Shown here one piece after another: positions 49,231 to 57,972 of a stretch of 64,000 bases of DNA. The stretch is from Methanococcoides methylutens MM1 (GTDB lineage Archaea > Halobacteriota > Methanosarcinia > Methanosarcinales > Methanosarcinaceae): NCBI RefSeq assembly GCF_000970325.1, contig NZ_CP009518.1:868001-932000 (forward strand), given 5' to 3'. Position 1 is the stretch's first letter; each line of letters starts with the position of its first letter. The notes under the pieces were generated by a model. It was given only the letters and a program-made list of their open reading frames with translations, did not search any database and was not told the DNA's origin. The position numbers and the translations under genes were made by a program.

Positions 49231-49917
49231 ATGATAACCAATGAACATTTGATCGTACTTGGCTATGGGGACGTTGGTAAACGCATAGTTGAAGTATTTA
49301 TTGAGAACGGTGTTCATTTCACAGTGGTCGACAAGAATAAGGCGGGATTTTCAAACGTCGATTTTGAATATGTTATTGGTGACGGTACAGATGAATCTGT
49401 TCTCAAAGAGGCAGGAATTGAAAAAGCATCAACAGTGATCATCACATTGAATACCGATACCGAAGCCATCTTTGCAACTCTTATGGCACGTGGTCTAAAG
49501 CCTGATTGTATAATATTCTCCCGTGCGAATTCGGTAAATTCCATTGATAAGCTTTACAAGGCCGGTGCGGATTATGTCGGATCGCTTTCTATCGTAGCCG
49601 GTCAATTGCTTGCGAAGATCACATCCACCTGTACAAAACCGGAATGCTATCAGTTTTATGAGGATATTGTGCTCTACGAAGGTATTGAGATCCAGAAGTT
49701 CCATCTTAAAGAAGGCTCTTCCATGGTTGATAACAGCATAGGCTATCTTGATATTGTAGGTAAGTTCGATTGTCGTATTATAGGTGTGGAAAGGAGTGGT
49801 TCTGTGACCACGTCCCTTCCTTCTTCCTTTGTTCTGGAGGTGGGAGATACCATCGCAGTTGTTGGAAACAGGGAGCAGATCGACAAGTTCAGGAATGTCT
49901 TCATTAAACAGGATTAA
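49231..49917 (+). CDS. Soluble TrkA/RCK domain protein
   Basis: A 228-residue protein with an RCK-N Rossmann domain (HLIVLGYGDVGKRIVEVFIE, VIGDGTDESVLKEAGIEKAS) and an RCK-C domain (FHLKEGSSMVDNSIGYLD onward). It has no transmembrane segment. It is encoded 12 bases behind the channel gene with a good ribosome site (AAAGGAG). It probably joins the gating ring of the adjacent channel or regulates another K+ transporter. No second transporter gene is nearby. Confidence 0.9.
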   Translation: MITNEHLIVLGYGDVGKRIVEVFIENGVHFTVVDKNKAGFSNVDFEYVIGDGTDESVLKEAGIEKASTVIITLNTDTEAIFATLMARGLKPDCIIFSRANSVNSIDKLYKAGADYVGSLSIVAGQLLAKITSTCTKPECYQFYEDIVLYEGIEIQKFHLKEGSSMVDNSIGYLDIVGKFDCRIIGVERSGSVTTSLPSSFVLEVGDTIAVVGNREQIDKFRNVFIKQD

Positions 49918-50019
49918 CTATGATTGTAGGACTGTTCAGAACTAACCAAGACTAACCAGAAATAATCAGAAAAAAAATCAGAATTTAAATAATTGATATC
50001 TTTCGGTGGAAATATATTC

Positions 50020-50796
50020 ATGGATCCAATTTTCTACATTGCCATCGTTTTCTTGCTTTCTGTCCTTTTCTCATTCCTGGGAATGGGTGGTGCCATAATC
50101 TATGTACCGCTTCTATACTGGCTTGGGATGGACCTTTTGACTGCGATCACGATCGCTTTGCTGTTGAATGTGGTTACAACATTTTCAGCATCCATAACCT
50201 ATATCAAAAAAAAGATGGTGGATTTTCACACTGCAGCCCCCTTCATCGCAGCTTCAGCAATCGCTGCACCATTTGGGGCTTTCATATCACAGTCCGTTCC
50301 TGAAAATACAACGCTGAACGTGTTCAGCCTTATAGTGGCACTTGCAGGTTTTACCATAATATTCTCGAAGAGGATCGGAAAATCTGAAAAAGGCTTAAAA
50401 GCCAGTCAGAAAAAACGTTTGATCCTTGGCATATCCCTTGGTCTTTTCATCGGTATCCTTGCAGGTATGCTGGGGATTGGTGGGGGTACATTCCTGGTTC
50501 CTGCACTTCTGCTTCTGGGATTTGGGATAAAGGAAGCACCAGCCACATCCGCTCTTGTGGTTCTTTTCTCATCTCTCTTTGGTTTTCTCTCCCACATTGG
50601 TAATTTGCAGATCGATCTTTTCCTGCTTGTCGGAATGGGCCTGACCGCACTGGTGGGTGGTCAGATAGGTTCGCGCCTGATGTATCTTCGCCATGACAGG
50701 CTTCGTATATTCTTTGAGAGCTATTTCAGCAGGATATTGGGTGTTGTGTTAATTCTTATTTCGATAACTATACAGTATTCCCTTATAGGCAGCTAA
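50020..50796 (+). CDS. TauE/SafE family sulfite/anion exporter-like permease
   Basis: A 258-residue membrane protein with seven to eight helices. The two inverted halves carry the family signatures SFLGMGGAIIYVPLLYWLG near the N-terminus and GILAGMLGIGGGTFLVPALL in the middle. TauE/SafE proteins export sulfite, sulfoacetate or related organic anions. The exact substrate cannot be read. ATG 50020 gives the usual N-terminus. An in-frame TTG at 49993 would add nine residues without conservation. It stands alone. Confidence 0.85.
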   Translation: MDPIFYIAIVFLLSVLFSFLGMGGAIIYVPLLYWLGMDLLTAITIALLLNVVTTFSASITYIKKKMVDFHTAAPFIAASAIAAPFGAFISQSVPENTTLNVFSLIVALAGFTIIFSKRIGKSEKGLKASQKKRLILGISLGLFIGILAGMLGIGGGTFLVPALLLLGFGIKEAPATSALVVLFSSLFGFLSHIGNLQIDLFLLVGMGLTALVGGQIGSRLMYLRHDRLRIFFESYFSRILGVVLILISITIQYSLIGS

Positions 50797-50879
50797 GAAG
50801 ATAATTTGGTAAGTTTGGTCACAGAAAGGTTGTATGGCAAATAAAAGATATTCTCTATAGCTTGTGGGTAGAAAGTAAG

Positions 50880-51035
50880 ATGCAAAATAATGTATCTATT
50901 GGAGATATCAAATCTTTTGCGGAAATGAACAAAGCAAAATTTAAACTGAGGAGTGGAGAATCTGTTTGTTTTTCAGGGTTAAACTATACAATCCTCAAAT
51001 TTATCATAGAGTATTCTAATCTTAATCAATACTAG
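50880..51035 (+). CDS. Doubtful 51-residue open frame ending in TAG
   Basis: A short frame encoding a protein that starts MQNNVSIGDIKSFAEMNKAK and ends YSNLNQY. It has no clear ribosome site and no recognised family. It ends in TAG, which is otherwise not used as a stop by the recognised genes here. Reading through TAG would add nine residues to a TAA. It lies in the 385-base AT-rich gap 50797-51181, in which I see nothing else. Confidence 0.25.
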   Translation: MQNNVSIGDIKSFAEMNKAKFKLRSGESVCFSGLNYTILKFIIEYSNLNQY

Positions 51036-51181
51036 GTATTTTTTGCTCATTGGAGATTATTATAATAAAAGCAAAATTGATGTATCAATATTTTTAATTC
51101 TTTACCGCAATTAAAAAGAAATTAATATATAGGCAGAGATTCTATTTCAGATTGCATGTTGATATTGAGGAGGTTCTACTT

Positions 51182-52711
51182 ATGGAGTTTATATTTACGG
51201 ATTTAATACCAATTACTATATTATTATATCTTGTAGGCTACTTTGTCTATTTAAAAGTTGAATCCGGTAAAGTTGAACCTGATAGAATGGAATCAACAGA
51301 TTCTACTACAGAAATTGTTTCCATAAAAGAAACAGAACCAATTATTTATACTGATAATACAGCTTCTTATGGTGATGAAAATAATGATACTATCAAAATA
51401 CTGAGCGGTTTTTCCTACAAAGGAGCTGCCATACAATACAAGGTCAAGGTTGAAAACCCAACATCTAACCCGATAGCCGATATCAAAGTCAACCTCTATG
51501 TTCCTGATGTGTTTATTTTATCTGATTCTACAAAGCACATTGCAATCCTCAAACCCTCTGAAAGCCAAACCGTGACTTTTGATATCAGACCAACGGGTGA
51601 ATGTGGTGACTGTGAAGTTTCTGGCAAGATTGTTTATTATGATTATAAATCAAATAAAACGACTGAAAACGCTATTCCATCAAAAAATATTAGCATCATA
51701 TGTCCAATGCTGAAATCAAAAGAGATAAGTGAAAGTGAGTGGCGTAATGCTCTTTCCGGTCTGACCAATGCAGAGGAAAATACAAAAGAAATTGATATGC
51801 CTGCATCCACATTGTTCGATGTTACATCTGATGTATTGCAGGATATGAATCTCTTTATGCTTCCTCCAAAGGTCAATGATTCAGATAACTTCTACCGAGC
51901 TACATCCAAATTCTACGGTGAAGGTATCAAGGAACTTCGCTATGCTGCTCAAATAGAAGTGGTCGGTGGTTCATCAAAATCCAAACTTATCCTTAAAGCG
52001 TGGGCTGAAAGTGAAGATGCCCTTACGGGTTTCTATCATGGCATACTCGATGAGATTGAAAAGCGAGTTCATGTAAAAGGTCTTATTGATAATATTATTG
52101 TGTATAATCATTATGGTGACAAAATTGAAAACCAAATAAATGATTCAATGATTCAACGTTCTTTTAATACCCAAACAAAAGCTGAAACTACATCCTCAAG
52201 TTTGAAACATGGGGATATCAAAGATAAAACTACGGTAGCTAATTCCGTGATTCAACATTCATTTAATGGAAAATCAAAAAATAGACCTTCAACTCCAAAT
52301 GTTAATAATTCTTATAACAAATTAAATTACAAGGAAGTATACGACTATCTTGTAGAAACTGCACGGAAAGCTTACGATAGTAGAATTGAACTGGTTGATG
52401 GTCTTGAAGACAAGCTCTATAGAAAGCAGCTTAGAGAACAGAAATTTATTGTTACGTATGGAGATGTCCTTAAAAGATTTGGGAAAATACCTGAGAACCG
52501 TGCGCATCAGAATGAATTATTTTCCATACTTGATGAAATAAATAATAATACCAAGCCTGTATTATTATCAGCTCTTGTAGTAAATGGAAATGAATATTTG
52601 CCCAGTAAACCTTTTTTCAAAAAATGGACAGATAATTCTTGGGGAACAGAATTAAAGAAGATTTGGGATTATTATTGTTATGAAGATGTGCCTGATGATG
52701 ATACTATTTGA
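51182..52711 (+). CDS. Orphan membrane-anchored protein with CARDB-like and C-terminal accessory domain
   Basis: A 509-residue protein of lower GC than its neighbours. An N-terminal transmembrane helix (residues 5-24) is followed by a beta-sandwich of the CARDB kind (YKVKVENPTSNPIADIKVNL, then a segment with CGDC). A central domain of about 120 residues comes next, then a linker with repeated NSVIQHSF/DSMIQRSF motifs. A helical C-terminal domain ends it: FIVTYGDVLKRFGKIPENRA, LLSALVVNGNEYLPSKPFFK. The last domain resembles a module seen in various mobile or defence-related proteins, a memory-based impression. ATG 51182 lies 7 bases behind GAGGAGGTT. No partner gene is visible. Confidence 0.6.
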   Translation: MEFIFTDLIPITILLYLVGYFVYLKVESGKVEPDRMESTDSTTEIVSIKETEPIIYTDNTASYGDENNDTIKILSGFSYKGAAIQYKVKVENPTSNPIADIKVNLYVPDVFILSDSTKHIAILKPSESQTVTFDIRPTGECGDCEVSGKIVYYDYKSNKTTENAIPSKNISIICPMLKSKEISESEWRNALSGLTNAEENTKEIDMPASTLFDVTSDVLQDMNLFMLPPKVNDSDNFYRATSKFYGEGIKELRYAAQIEVVGGSSKSKLILKAWAESEDALTGFYHGILDEIEKRVHVKGLIDNIIVYNHYGDKIENQINDSMIQRSFNTQTKAETTSSSLKHGDIKDKTTVANSVIQHSFNGKSKNRPSTPNVNNSYNKLNYKEVYDYLVETARKAYDSRIELVDGLEDKLYRKQLREQKFIVTYGDVLKRFGKIPENRAHQNELFSILDEINNNTKPVLLSALVVNGNEYLPSKPFFKKWTDNSWGTELKKIWDYYCYEDVPDDDTI

Positions 52712-52838
52712 TGATATGCTGTTGGCAAAATATAAATAGAAACAGCCAGTTTAGAAGATAAATTGATGGTTGTAATTGGATTTAACCTGCTGTTTAATAC
52801 AAAACATCACAATGGTACAACGCAATTCTAAGCTTAAA

Positions 52839-52935
52839 GGGCTCGTAGGGTAGCCAGGATATCCTCATGGGCTTCGAAGTGGAAAATATTCCTCGAAGAG
52901 ACCCATTGACCCGTGTTCGAATCGCGGCGGGCCCG
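52839..52935 (+). tRNA. tRNA-Arg (TCG) with a 23-base intron
   Basis: Acceptor GGGCTCG pairs with CGGGCCC and the discriminator is G. The anticodon stem ATGGG/CCCAT encloses CTTCGA, an intron of about 23 bases, and A38. The intron sits at the canonical 37/38 site. CTTCGA pairs with TCGAAG, and inside GGAA pairs with TTCC, with three-base bulges AGT and AGA on opposite strands, the bulge-helix-bulge needed by the archaeal splicing endonuclease. The T arm CCGTG-TTCGAAT-CGCGG has one T-G pair. No CCA is encoded. The mature length is about 74. Confidence 0.85.
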
Positions 52936-53032
52936 TATCTTTTAATTTTTTTATATTTGATCTTGTCTTTGACTTATTAGAATTATCAGATCATATCAAA
53001 AACTTATAATGTTTTGCAGACAATTATCATCT

Positions 53033-53890
53033 ATGAATAAGGGGCTCAAAGAAGAGATCAGCAAATTCCATTTCCTTAATGTAGGGTGGAAGGATACTGA
53101 TATCTTTCTCCTGTTCCTTTTTATCCCATCTCTTCTTCTGATCCTGTTCATTCTGCCGGATTACCTGAAGTTTGACCACTTTATTCTTTTCCCATTGGAT
53201 CCAAAGATAGAGACCCTATTTTTATCCAACTATGTCCATTCCTCGTATTCCCACCTCATGGGAAACATGACATTTTATCTGGTCATTATGTTCCTTATTA
53301 TCAATTTCGAGACCAACAGGAGATTTTTCATTACATCGTTCCTGTTATTTTCTTTTGTATTGCCATTCATTGTTTCATTTTCAATGGTGCATTTCATTGG
53401 GCTTCCATTCCCCGTTCAGGGGTATTCAGGGATCGTGAGTGCTCTGGTAGCTTACCTGATGTTCGCTTTCTACAGGTATTGCAAGAAATATTATTATCCT
53501 AAGATCGGACATGAGTTCATTTATTTCTTAATTTTTCTGAACCTGTTCCTGGTGCTTTTCCATTTGAATGTTCCCATTTATGCATATCTGGCAATTTCCA
53601 TGCTCCTGCTCGTAACTGCTTACATCAACAGGCCTTTCTTTGATTATGTTTCTATGAAGCTTCATTCGTTTTTCAGACCCGGCATGATACATAATTCATC
53701 AAATATTATTATTGTCTATGCCCTGCTGGTTTACATGCTCCTTGTATACTTCCTGATAGGTCTTCCTTTGCTGATACCTGAAAATGTTGTAAATGAGGCT
53801 GGTATAACCAATAGTCTGGGTCATTACACCGGCTATGTATTCGGGTTGGTGTCCACTCTTATGCTTGAGCGTTTCAATAAAGTATTCTAA
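53033..53890 (+). CDS. Rhomboid family intramembrane serine protease
   Basis: A 285-residue membrane protein with six to eight helices. Rhomboid marks are HSSYSHLMGNMTFYLVI (the HxxxN-type second helix), the catalytic serine in QGYSGIVSA (GxSG, about residue 132), and the catalytic histidine in NSLGHYTGYVFG in the last helix. A TATA-like CTTATAATG lies about 28 bases ahead of ATG 53033 and no Shine-Dalgarno is present, so the mRNA is probably leaderless. An in-frame ATG at 53009 falls on the TATA box. Its substrates are unknown. Confidence 0.85.
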   Translation: MNKGLKEEISKFHFLNVGWKDTDIFLLFLFIPSLLLILFILPDYLKFDHFILFPLDPKIETLFLSNYVHSSYSHLMGNMTFYLVIMFLIINFETNRRFFITSFLLFSFVLPFIVSFSMVHFIGLPFPVQGYSGIVSALVAYLMFAFYRYCKKYYYPKIGHEFIYFLIFLNLFLVLFHLNVPIYAYLAISMLLLVTAYINRPFFDYVSMKLHSFFRPGMIHNSSNIIIVYALLVYMLLVYFLIGLPLLIPENVVNEAGITNSLGHYTGYVFGLVSTLMLERFNKVF

Positions 53891-53899
53891 AAAAGAGAT

Positions 53900-53919
53900 T
53901 TCCCGGAGATCTCCGGGAA
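53900..53919. terminator. Perfect 20-base palindrome between convergent genes
   Basis: TTCCCGGAGATCTCCGGGAA is fully self-complementary and lies between the rhomboid gene stop (53890) and the pheT stop (53949). It is flanked by AAAAAAGAGA upstream. It can act as a two-way terminator or 3' end stabiliser. Confidence 0.65.
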
Positions 53920-53948
53920 CAGTTATGATCGGATATCAATATCTGATC

Positions 53949-55571
53949 TTATTCTGAAAGGTCGATCTCAAAAGCAACGACTGGCTGGCCAAGACCAAAG
54001 TTGACGATAACTCCGGGATAGAGCTCCCCCATTGCTCCGACCTTCCTTCCATCTACAATGATATCAGCACACCTGCCTTCAATAAATGCAGGGTCAGTTG
54101 ATTCGGTAACCTCGTATGAGATGTCCCTTTCCCTCATCACAGCGTCCAGGACCTCCCTGATCTCTGTGAAGTTTGCCTGTGCATGGATAGATGCAGCTGA
54201 AAGGTGAAGTCTGTTCTTTGCGTTCACAACGACCTCTCCTACCTCAAAGATACGCTGTGGCAGCTCATGGTGCTGGTTCAGGGAGAAGATCTCCATGAGG
54301 TTTGGTAGGATTGTGGTTCTGACCATTGTCTGGTCCTCGCTTATGGGGTGGAGTACGAAAGTAACATCATCTGTTTCTTCACGGCACATCCACTCAAAGT
54401 GCACCTTCTGGCTGGTGAGTGTGAAAGGCATTACTTCTGAGTATCCCAGGCTTACCATTATTTCGCGCATTGCGCTGCTTGTAAGGGAGATCGGGTGTGC
54501 ACTACCGACTGTAGCGTTCTTCGGGAACTCGCTCTGGATCTTGTCAAAGCCGTATCCGATGGCAATATCCTCGATCACATCGAAGTTGTGCAGTATGTCA
54601 GCCCTGTATGATGGGACCTGTATGTCGAAGTTCTCTCCATCGTCAGCAAGGCTTGCACCGAATCCCATTCTTTCCAGCTCGTTGATGATCTCCTCGTTGG
54701 TAAGTTCCACGCCGATCAGTTCATCGATCTCGGCCCTTGGGAGCTTAAGGTCGCGAGGTGTCATGTCGGGAGTTACTTTTTCGGTCCCGTCAGGATAGCC
54801 AATCTTCACTGATTCGACCTTGCCACCTCTCTCTGCAAGAGCGGTTACCACGATGTTGAGTGCGGTGTAGACAGCGTCTCCCAGACCGGTCACATCAATG
54901 AACAGGTCTGTTGTGCTCTCTTCCACTCTGGTGAGTGTTCCGTTAATGATCGGTGGGAATGAGAGGACATCTCCCTTTGAATCGGTGATAAGCGGGTACT
55001 TATTCATTCCTTCAAGGATATCGGCAAAGCGGACGCCCTTTGGATGCTCGGCAAGGATCTGGTCCATTGTCATTGGCTCTGTGAAGTCAAGAGGGACAAA
55101 TTTGAAATCCGGGTCGACTGCCTGGTATTTGAATGGCGGAGTGATGTTTGCCATATCATGGACGCCAATGGATACCTTCTTCCTGTTCCTTCCAAGACCC
55201 CAGTGGAGGGATTCCTGCAGGTCCATCAGTGATTTGATGGAACTGGATGTGAACTTAATTCCTCTTACAACTGCACAGCCAAGGACCGGGCGTACGTTCT
55301 CGATCTGCTCATCAAGCTCGATCTTAATGTCCGATGGTGCTATATCATACTGACAAAGGCCGGTTTCGATGTTCATGAACCCGCGCATGGCCCTTGCTAC
55401 TCCTTCCACACTGTAGAGGTCAGGGCGGTCGGGGAAGAACTCAATGTCTATGGATTCTTTTTCAATACGCTCGATGTCCGCACCTATCATTGGTACGCGG
55501 TCAATGATCGTATCCTTGTCTGAACGTGTGAGTGATTCCAGATCCTCATATTGTAAGGTAATTATTGGCAT
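53949..55571 (-). CDS. pheT: Phenylalanine-tRNA ligase beta subunit
   Basis: A 540-residue PheT of the archaeal/eukaryotic type, which lacks the N-terminal tRNA-binding domain of bacterial PheT. It starts [14 protein letters not shown]. Then come the B3/4 region ([35 protein letters not shown]), the B5 region ([20 protein letters not shown]) and the catalytic-like core ([35 protein letters not shown] at the end). ATG 55571 has GGAG 9-10 bases ahead, and ATG 55592 would add seven residues. pheS is not adjacent within the window. Confidence 0.93.
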   Translation of the reverse strand: MPIITLQYEDLESLTRSDKDTIIDRVPMIGADIERIEKESIDIEFFPDRPDLYSVEGVARAMRGFMNIETGLCQYDIAPSDIKIELDEQIENVRPVLGCAVVRGIKFTSSSIKSLMDLQESLHWGLGRNRKKVSIGVHDMANITPPFKYQAVDPDFKFVPLDFTEPMTMDQILAEHPKGVRFADILEGMNKYPLITDSKGDVLSFPPIINGTLTRVEESTTDLFIDVTGLGDAVYTALNIVVTALAERGGKVESVKIGYPDGTEKVTPDMTPRDLKLPRAEIDELIGVELTNEEIINELERMGFGASLADDGENFDIQVPSYRADILHNFDVIEDIAIGYGFDKIQSEFPKNATVGSAHPISLTSSAMREIMVSLGYSEVMPFTLTSQKVHFEWMCREETDDVTFVLHPISEDQTMVRTTILPNLMEIFSLNQHHELPQRIFEVGEVVVNAKNRLHLSAASIHAQANFTEIREVLDAVMRERDISYEVTESTDPAFIEGRCADIIVDGRKVGAMGELYPGVIVNFGLGQPVVAFEIDLSE

Positions 55572-55722
55572 GTGGGATATCTCCGCGGTCATATTATATG
55601 ACCATTAGCAATTTGAACCGATAATAGAACGAACATGTGTAGCTTTTGATTTAATATTTTTCATCAATTTTCTTTTCAATGTGCTCATTTAAATGCAATA
55701 ACTTTAATAACGTGTAATAATA

Positions 55723-55739
55723 ATTATCATTATGATAAT
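55723..55739. promoter_or_regulatory. Perfect palindrome upstream of secretion operon 2
   Basis: ATTATCATTATGATAAT is a perfect 17-base dyad about 50 bases before the ATPase gene. It is followed at once by AGAGGACA. Two hairpins lie behind it: GACACA/TGTGTC (55744-55758) and GTCTGT/ACAGAC (55755-55773). The first secretion operon has the same palindrome with two changes at 39636-39651. Confidence 0.6.
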
Positions 55740-55790
55740 AGAGGACACATTTTGTGTCTGTTATGATCACAGACTCCTTGCGGTGTAACA

Positions 55791-57953
55791 ATGGTGAATG
55801 AGGCAGAAAAAAACCTGAATGACAGCAGGACTGATGGCATTGAAGATGCAGATCAGGAGAATGCCGTTGAAAATAAACCTGATGTGGCCATATCAGGTGA
55901 TAGTGTTCAAGATATTGATGAAGAAGATATTGAAGCGGTAATATTGTCACCAAGGAGCAGGTCTAGAACACATTCTGATCGTCCTCCTACAATGAATGAT
56001 CCTGATAGTGATTCAGATGAGGAGTTCGGCATCCTTTTACCCCGCTCGGAGAACTTTGGTCGTCCTGAAAAAGAATTCAGGTCAAATGAAGGTGACTGGA
56101 AACCTAAGGGCGGTTATCCTCAGGGGTTTGAACCTGTTACTGTTGATCCTGAAGAATTTGAATTATCTGCAAACAGGCAGCAAAGTGTGACAGAAACTGT
56201 CCCGAAAATGCACATTGAGCTTACAGAAGAGGATATTGGAGCTGACGAGCCGGCTCCGGAACTTCCAGATGCGTTCGGAGAAAGTGATTCCAAAGGCATT
56301 GATGCCGAAAAAGGGGCTTCTGAAGGGGATCTTCAGGAAGAACTCCTACCTGCAGCCGATGAGGAATCAACTCCTGCAGAAAAGATTGGTATCAAGGACA
56401 AGATCAAGAACCTCTTCAGAAGGGAAAATGAAGAGGTAGAACCTTATGATCCGGAAGTGCATGGCCCACTCTCTGAGTTTACAGGTGTTGAAGGTTATGA
56501 GGAAATTGAACGGTACTGGATCTGGGAGCCTTATGTCTTTATTGTTATTCTTTATAATGAGGATCTAAATGATCATATCTACTATATTGTCGAGCCTGAC
56601 CTCTCTGATTTTGAAAATGTATTCCTGACCGAAATAGAGGACCGCCTTCACAATGAGCTTCTTGTAGAGGACATTGATGAGACCGAGGACCGGGAAGTAG
56701 TTCTTGAGAAAGAGATCCGTGACATCATCAAGGATTATGCTATCGAGGTAACTCCTGCGATGCTCGAAAAGGTCTTCTACTATATTAAGCGTGATTTCAT
56801 CAGGTTCGGCAAGATCGATGCTTTGATGAATGATAATTCAATAGAGGATGTCTCAGGCAATGGCCACAGCAAGCCGATATTCCTTTATCACCGGACCTAC
56901 CAGAACATTGCTACCAACATCATCTTTGATGAAAAGGAGCTTAACTCTTTCATAATCCAGCTTGCCCAGAAGAGTGGAAAGCACATCTCAGTGGCAGATC
57001 CTATGGTCGATGCGACCATGCCGGACGGTTCAAGGATCCAGATGACACTGGGTACCAGTGTTACGACGCATGGAAGTACATTTACTATAAGGAAGTTCAG
57101 TGACGTCCCTATCACTCCGGTAGACCTGCTGAAGTGGGGAACATTTTCTTCGGAATGCATGGCATATCTATGGCTATGCATTGAGAACAACAAGAGCCTG
57201 ATCTATGCCGGTGGTACTGCATCCGGTAAGACCTCTTCGTTGAACGCGGTTTCATTGTTCATACCGGAAAAGGCCAAGATAATCTCCCTTGAAGATACAA
57301 GGGAACTGAAATTACCTCATCCAAACTGGATCCCTGGTGTTACAAGGGATTCCTTCACCGCGGATGACCGTGGTTCTGTGGATATGTATGACCTTCTTAA
57401 AGCCGCACTTCGTCAGCGTCCGGAATACCTCCTTGTGGGAGAAGTTCGTGGTAAAGAAGCACTTACTCTGTTCCAGGCAATGTCCACAGGACACACCACC
57501 TTCTCTACAATGCACGCTGATTCCGTACCTTCAGCTATCCACAGGCTTGAGAACCCGCCTATCAGTGTTCCACGTAATATGATACAGGCACTGGATATCA
57601 TGTGCATCCAGGCACAGACCTATTCCATGGGCAAGCGTGTGAGAAGGAATCTGAAGGTCGTGGAGATCATTGATATCGATCCGAATACACGTAATGTCAG
57701 GACAAATGATGTTTTCGTATGGGATTCTTCCACTGATACTTTCCACAGGACAGGAGATTCAAAGGCCCTGATGGATATACGTATGAGAAGAGGCTGGGGT
57801 GCAGCGGACGTTAACCGGGAACTGAGGAACAGGCAGCGCATACTGGAATATTTGGTTGATAATAATATTGATGACTTCACAGAGATATCAGGTATTATCA
57901 ATGCCTACCAGTCCACACCGGAAAAGGTGCTGAAGGAACTGAATATGTTATGA
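55791..57953 (+). CDS. Type II/IV secretion system ATPase (GspE/TadA-like), operon 2
   Basis: A 720-residue paralogue of the ATPase at 39.8 kb. The first 200 residues are acidic, proline/serine-containing and probably disordered. The conserved domain begins near EVEPYDPEVHGPLSEFTG. The core shows RFGKIDALMNDNSIEDVSGNG, Walker A GGTASGKTS near residue 474, EDTRELKLPHPNWIPGVTRD and LVGEVRGKEALTLFQAMSTGHT. The order ATPase then F-domain protein repeats that of operon 1. No pilin or prepilin peptidase gene is adjacent. The target substrate is therefore unknown. Confidence 0.92.
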   Translation: MVNEAEKNLNDSRTDGIEDADQENAVENKPDVAISGDSVQDIDEEDIEAVILSPRSRSRTHSDRPPTMNDPDSDSDEEFGILLPRSENFGRPEKEFRSNEGDWKPKGGYPQGFEPVTVDPEEFELSANRQQSVTETVPKMHIELTEEDIGADEPAPELPDAFGESDSKGIDAEKGASEGDLQEELLPAADEESTPAEKIGIKDKIKNLFRRENEEVEPYDPEVHGPLSEFTGVEGYEEIERYWIWEPYVFIVILYNEDLNDHIYYIVEPDLSDFENVFLTEIEDRLHNELLVEDIDETEDREVVLEKEIRDIIKDYAIEVTPAMLEKVFYYIKRDFIRFGKIDALMNDNSIEDVSGNGHSKPIFLYHRTYQNIATNIIFDEKELNSFIIQLAQKSGKHISVADPMVDATMPDGSRIQMTLGTSVTTHGSTFTIRKFSDVPITPVDLLKWGTFSSECMAYLWLCIENNKSLIYAGGTASGKTSSLNAVSLFIPEKAKIISLEDTRELKLPHPNWIPGVTRDSFTADDRGSVDMYDLLKAALRQRPEYLLVGEVRGKEALTLFQAMSTGHTTFSTMHADSVPSAIHRLENPPISVPRNMIQALDIMCIQAQTYSMGKRVRRNLKVVEIIDIDPNTRNVRTNDVFVWDSSTDTFHRTGDSKALMDIRMRRGWGAADVNRELRNRQRILEYLVDNNIDDFTEISGIINAYQSTPEKVLKELNML

Positions 57954-57972
57954 GACCCTCTGGAGTGGTTAG

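Noticed and set aside
52712-53032. Possible attachment site of an integrated element at tRNA-Arg
   Set aside because: I found no direct repeat of the tRNA 3' end upstream or downstream, and no integrase gene.
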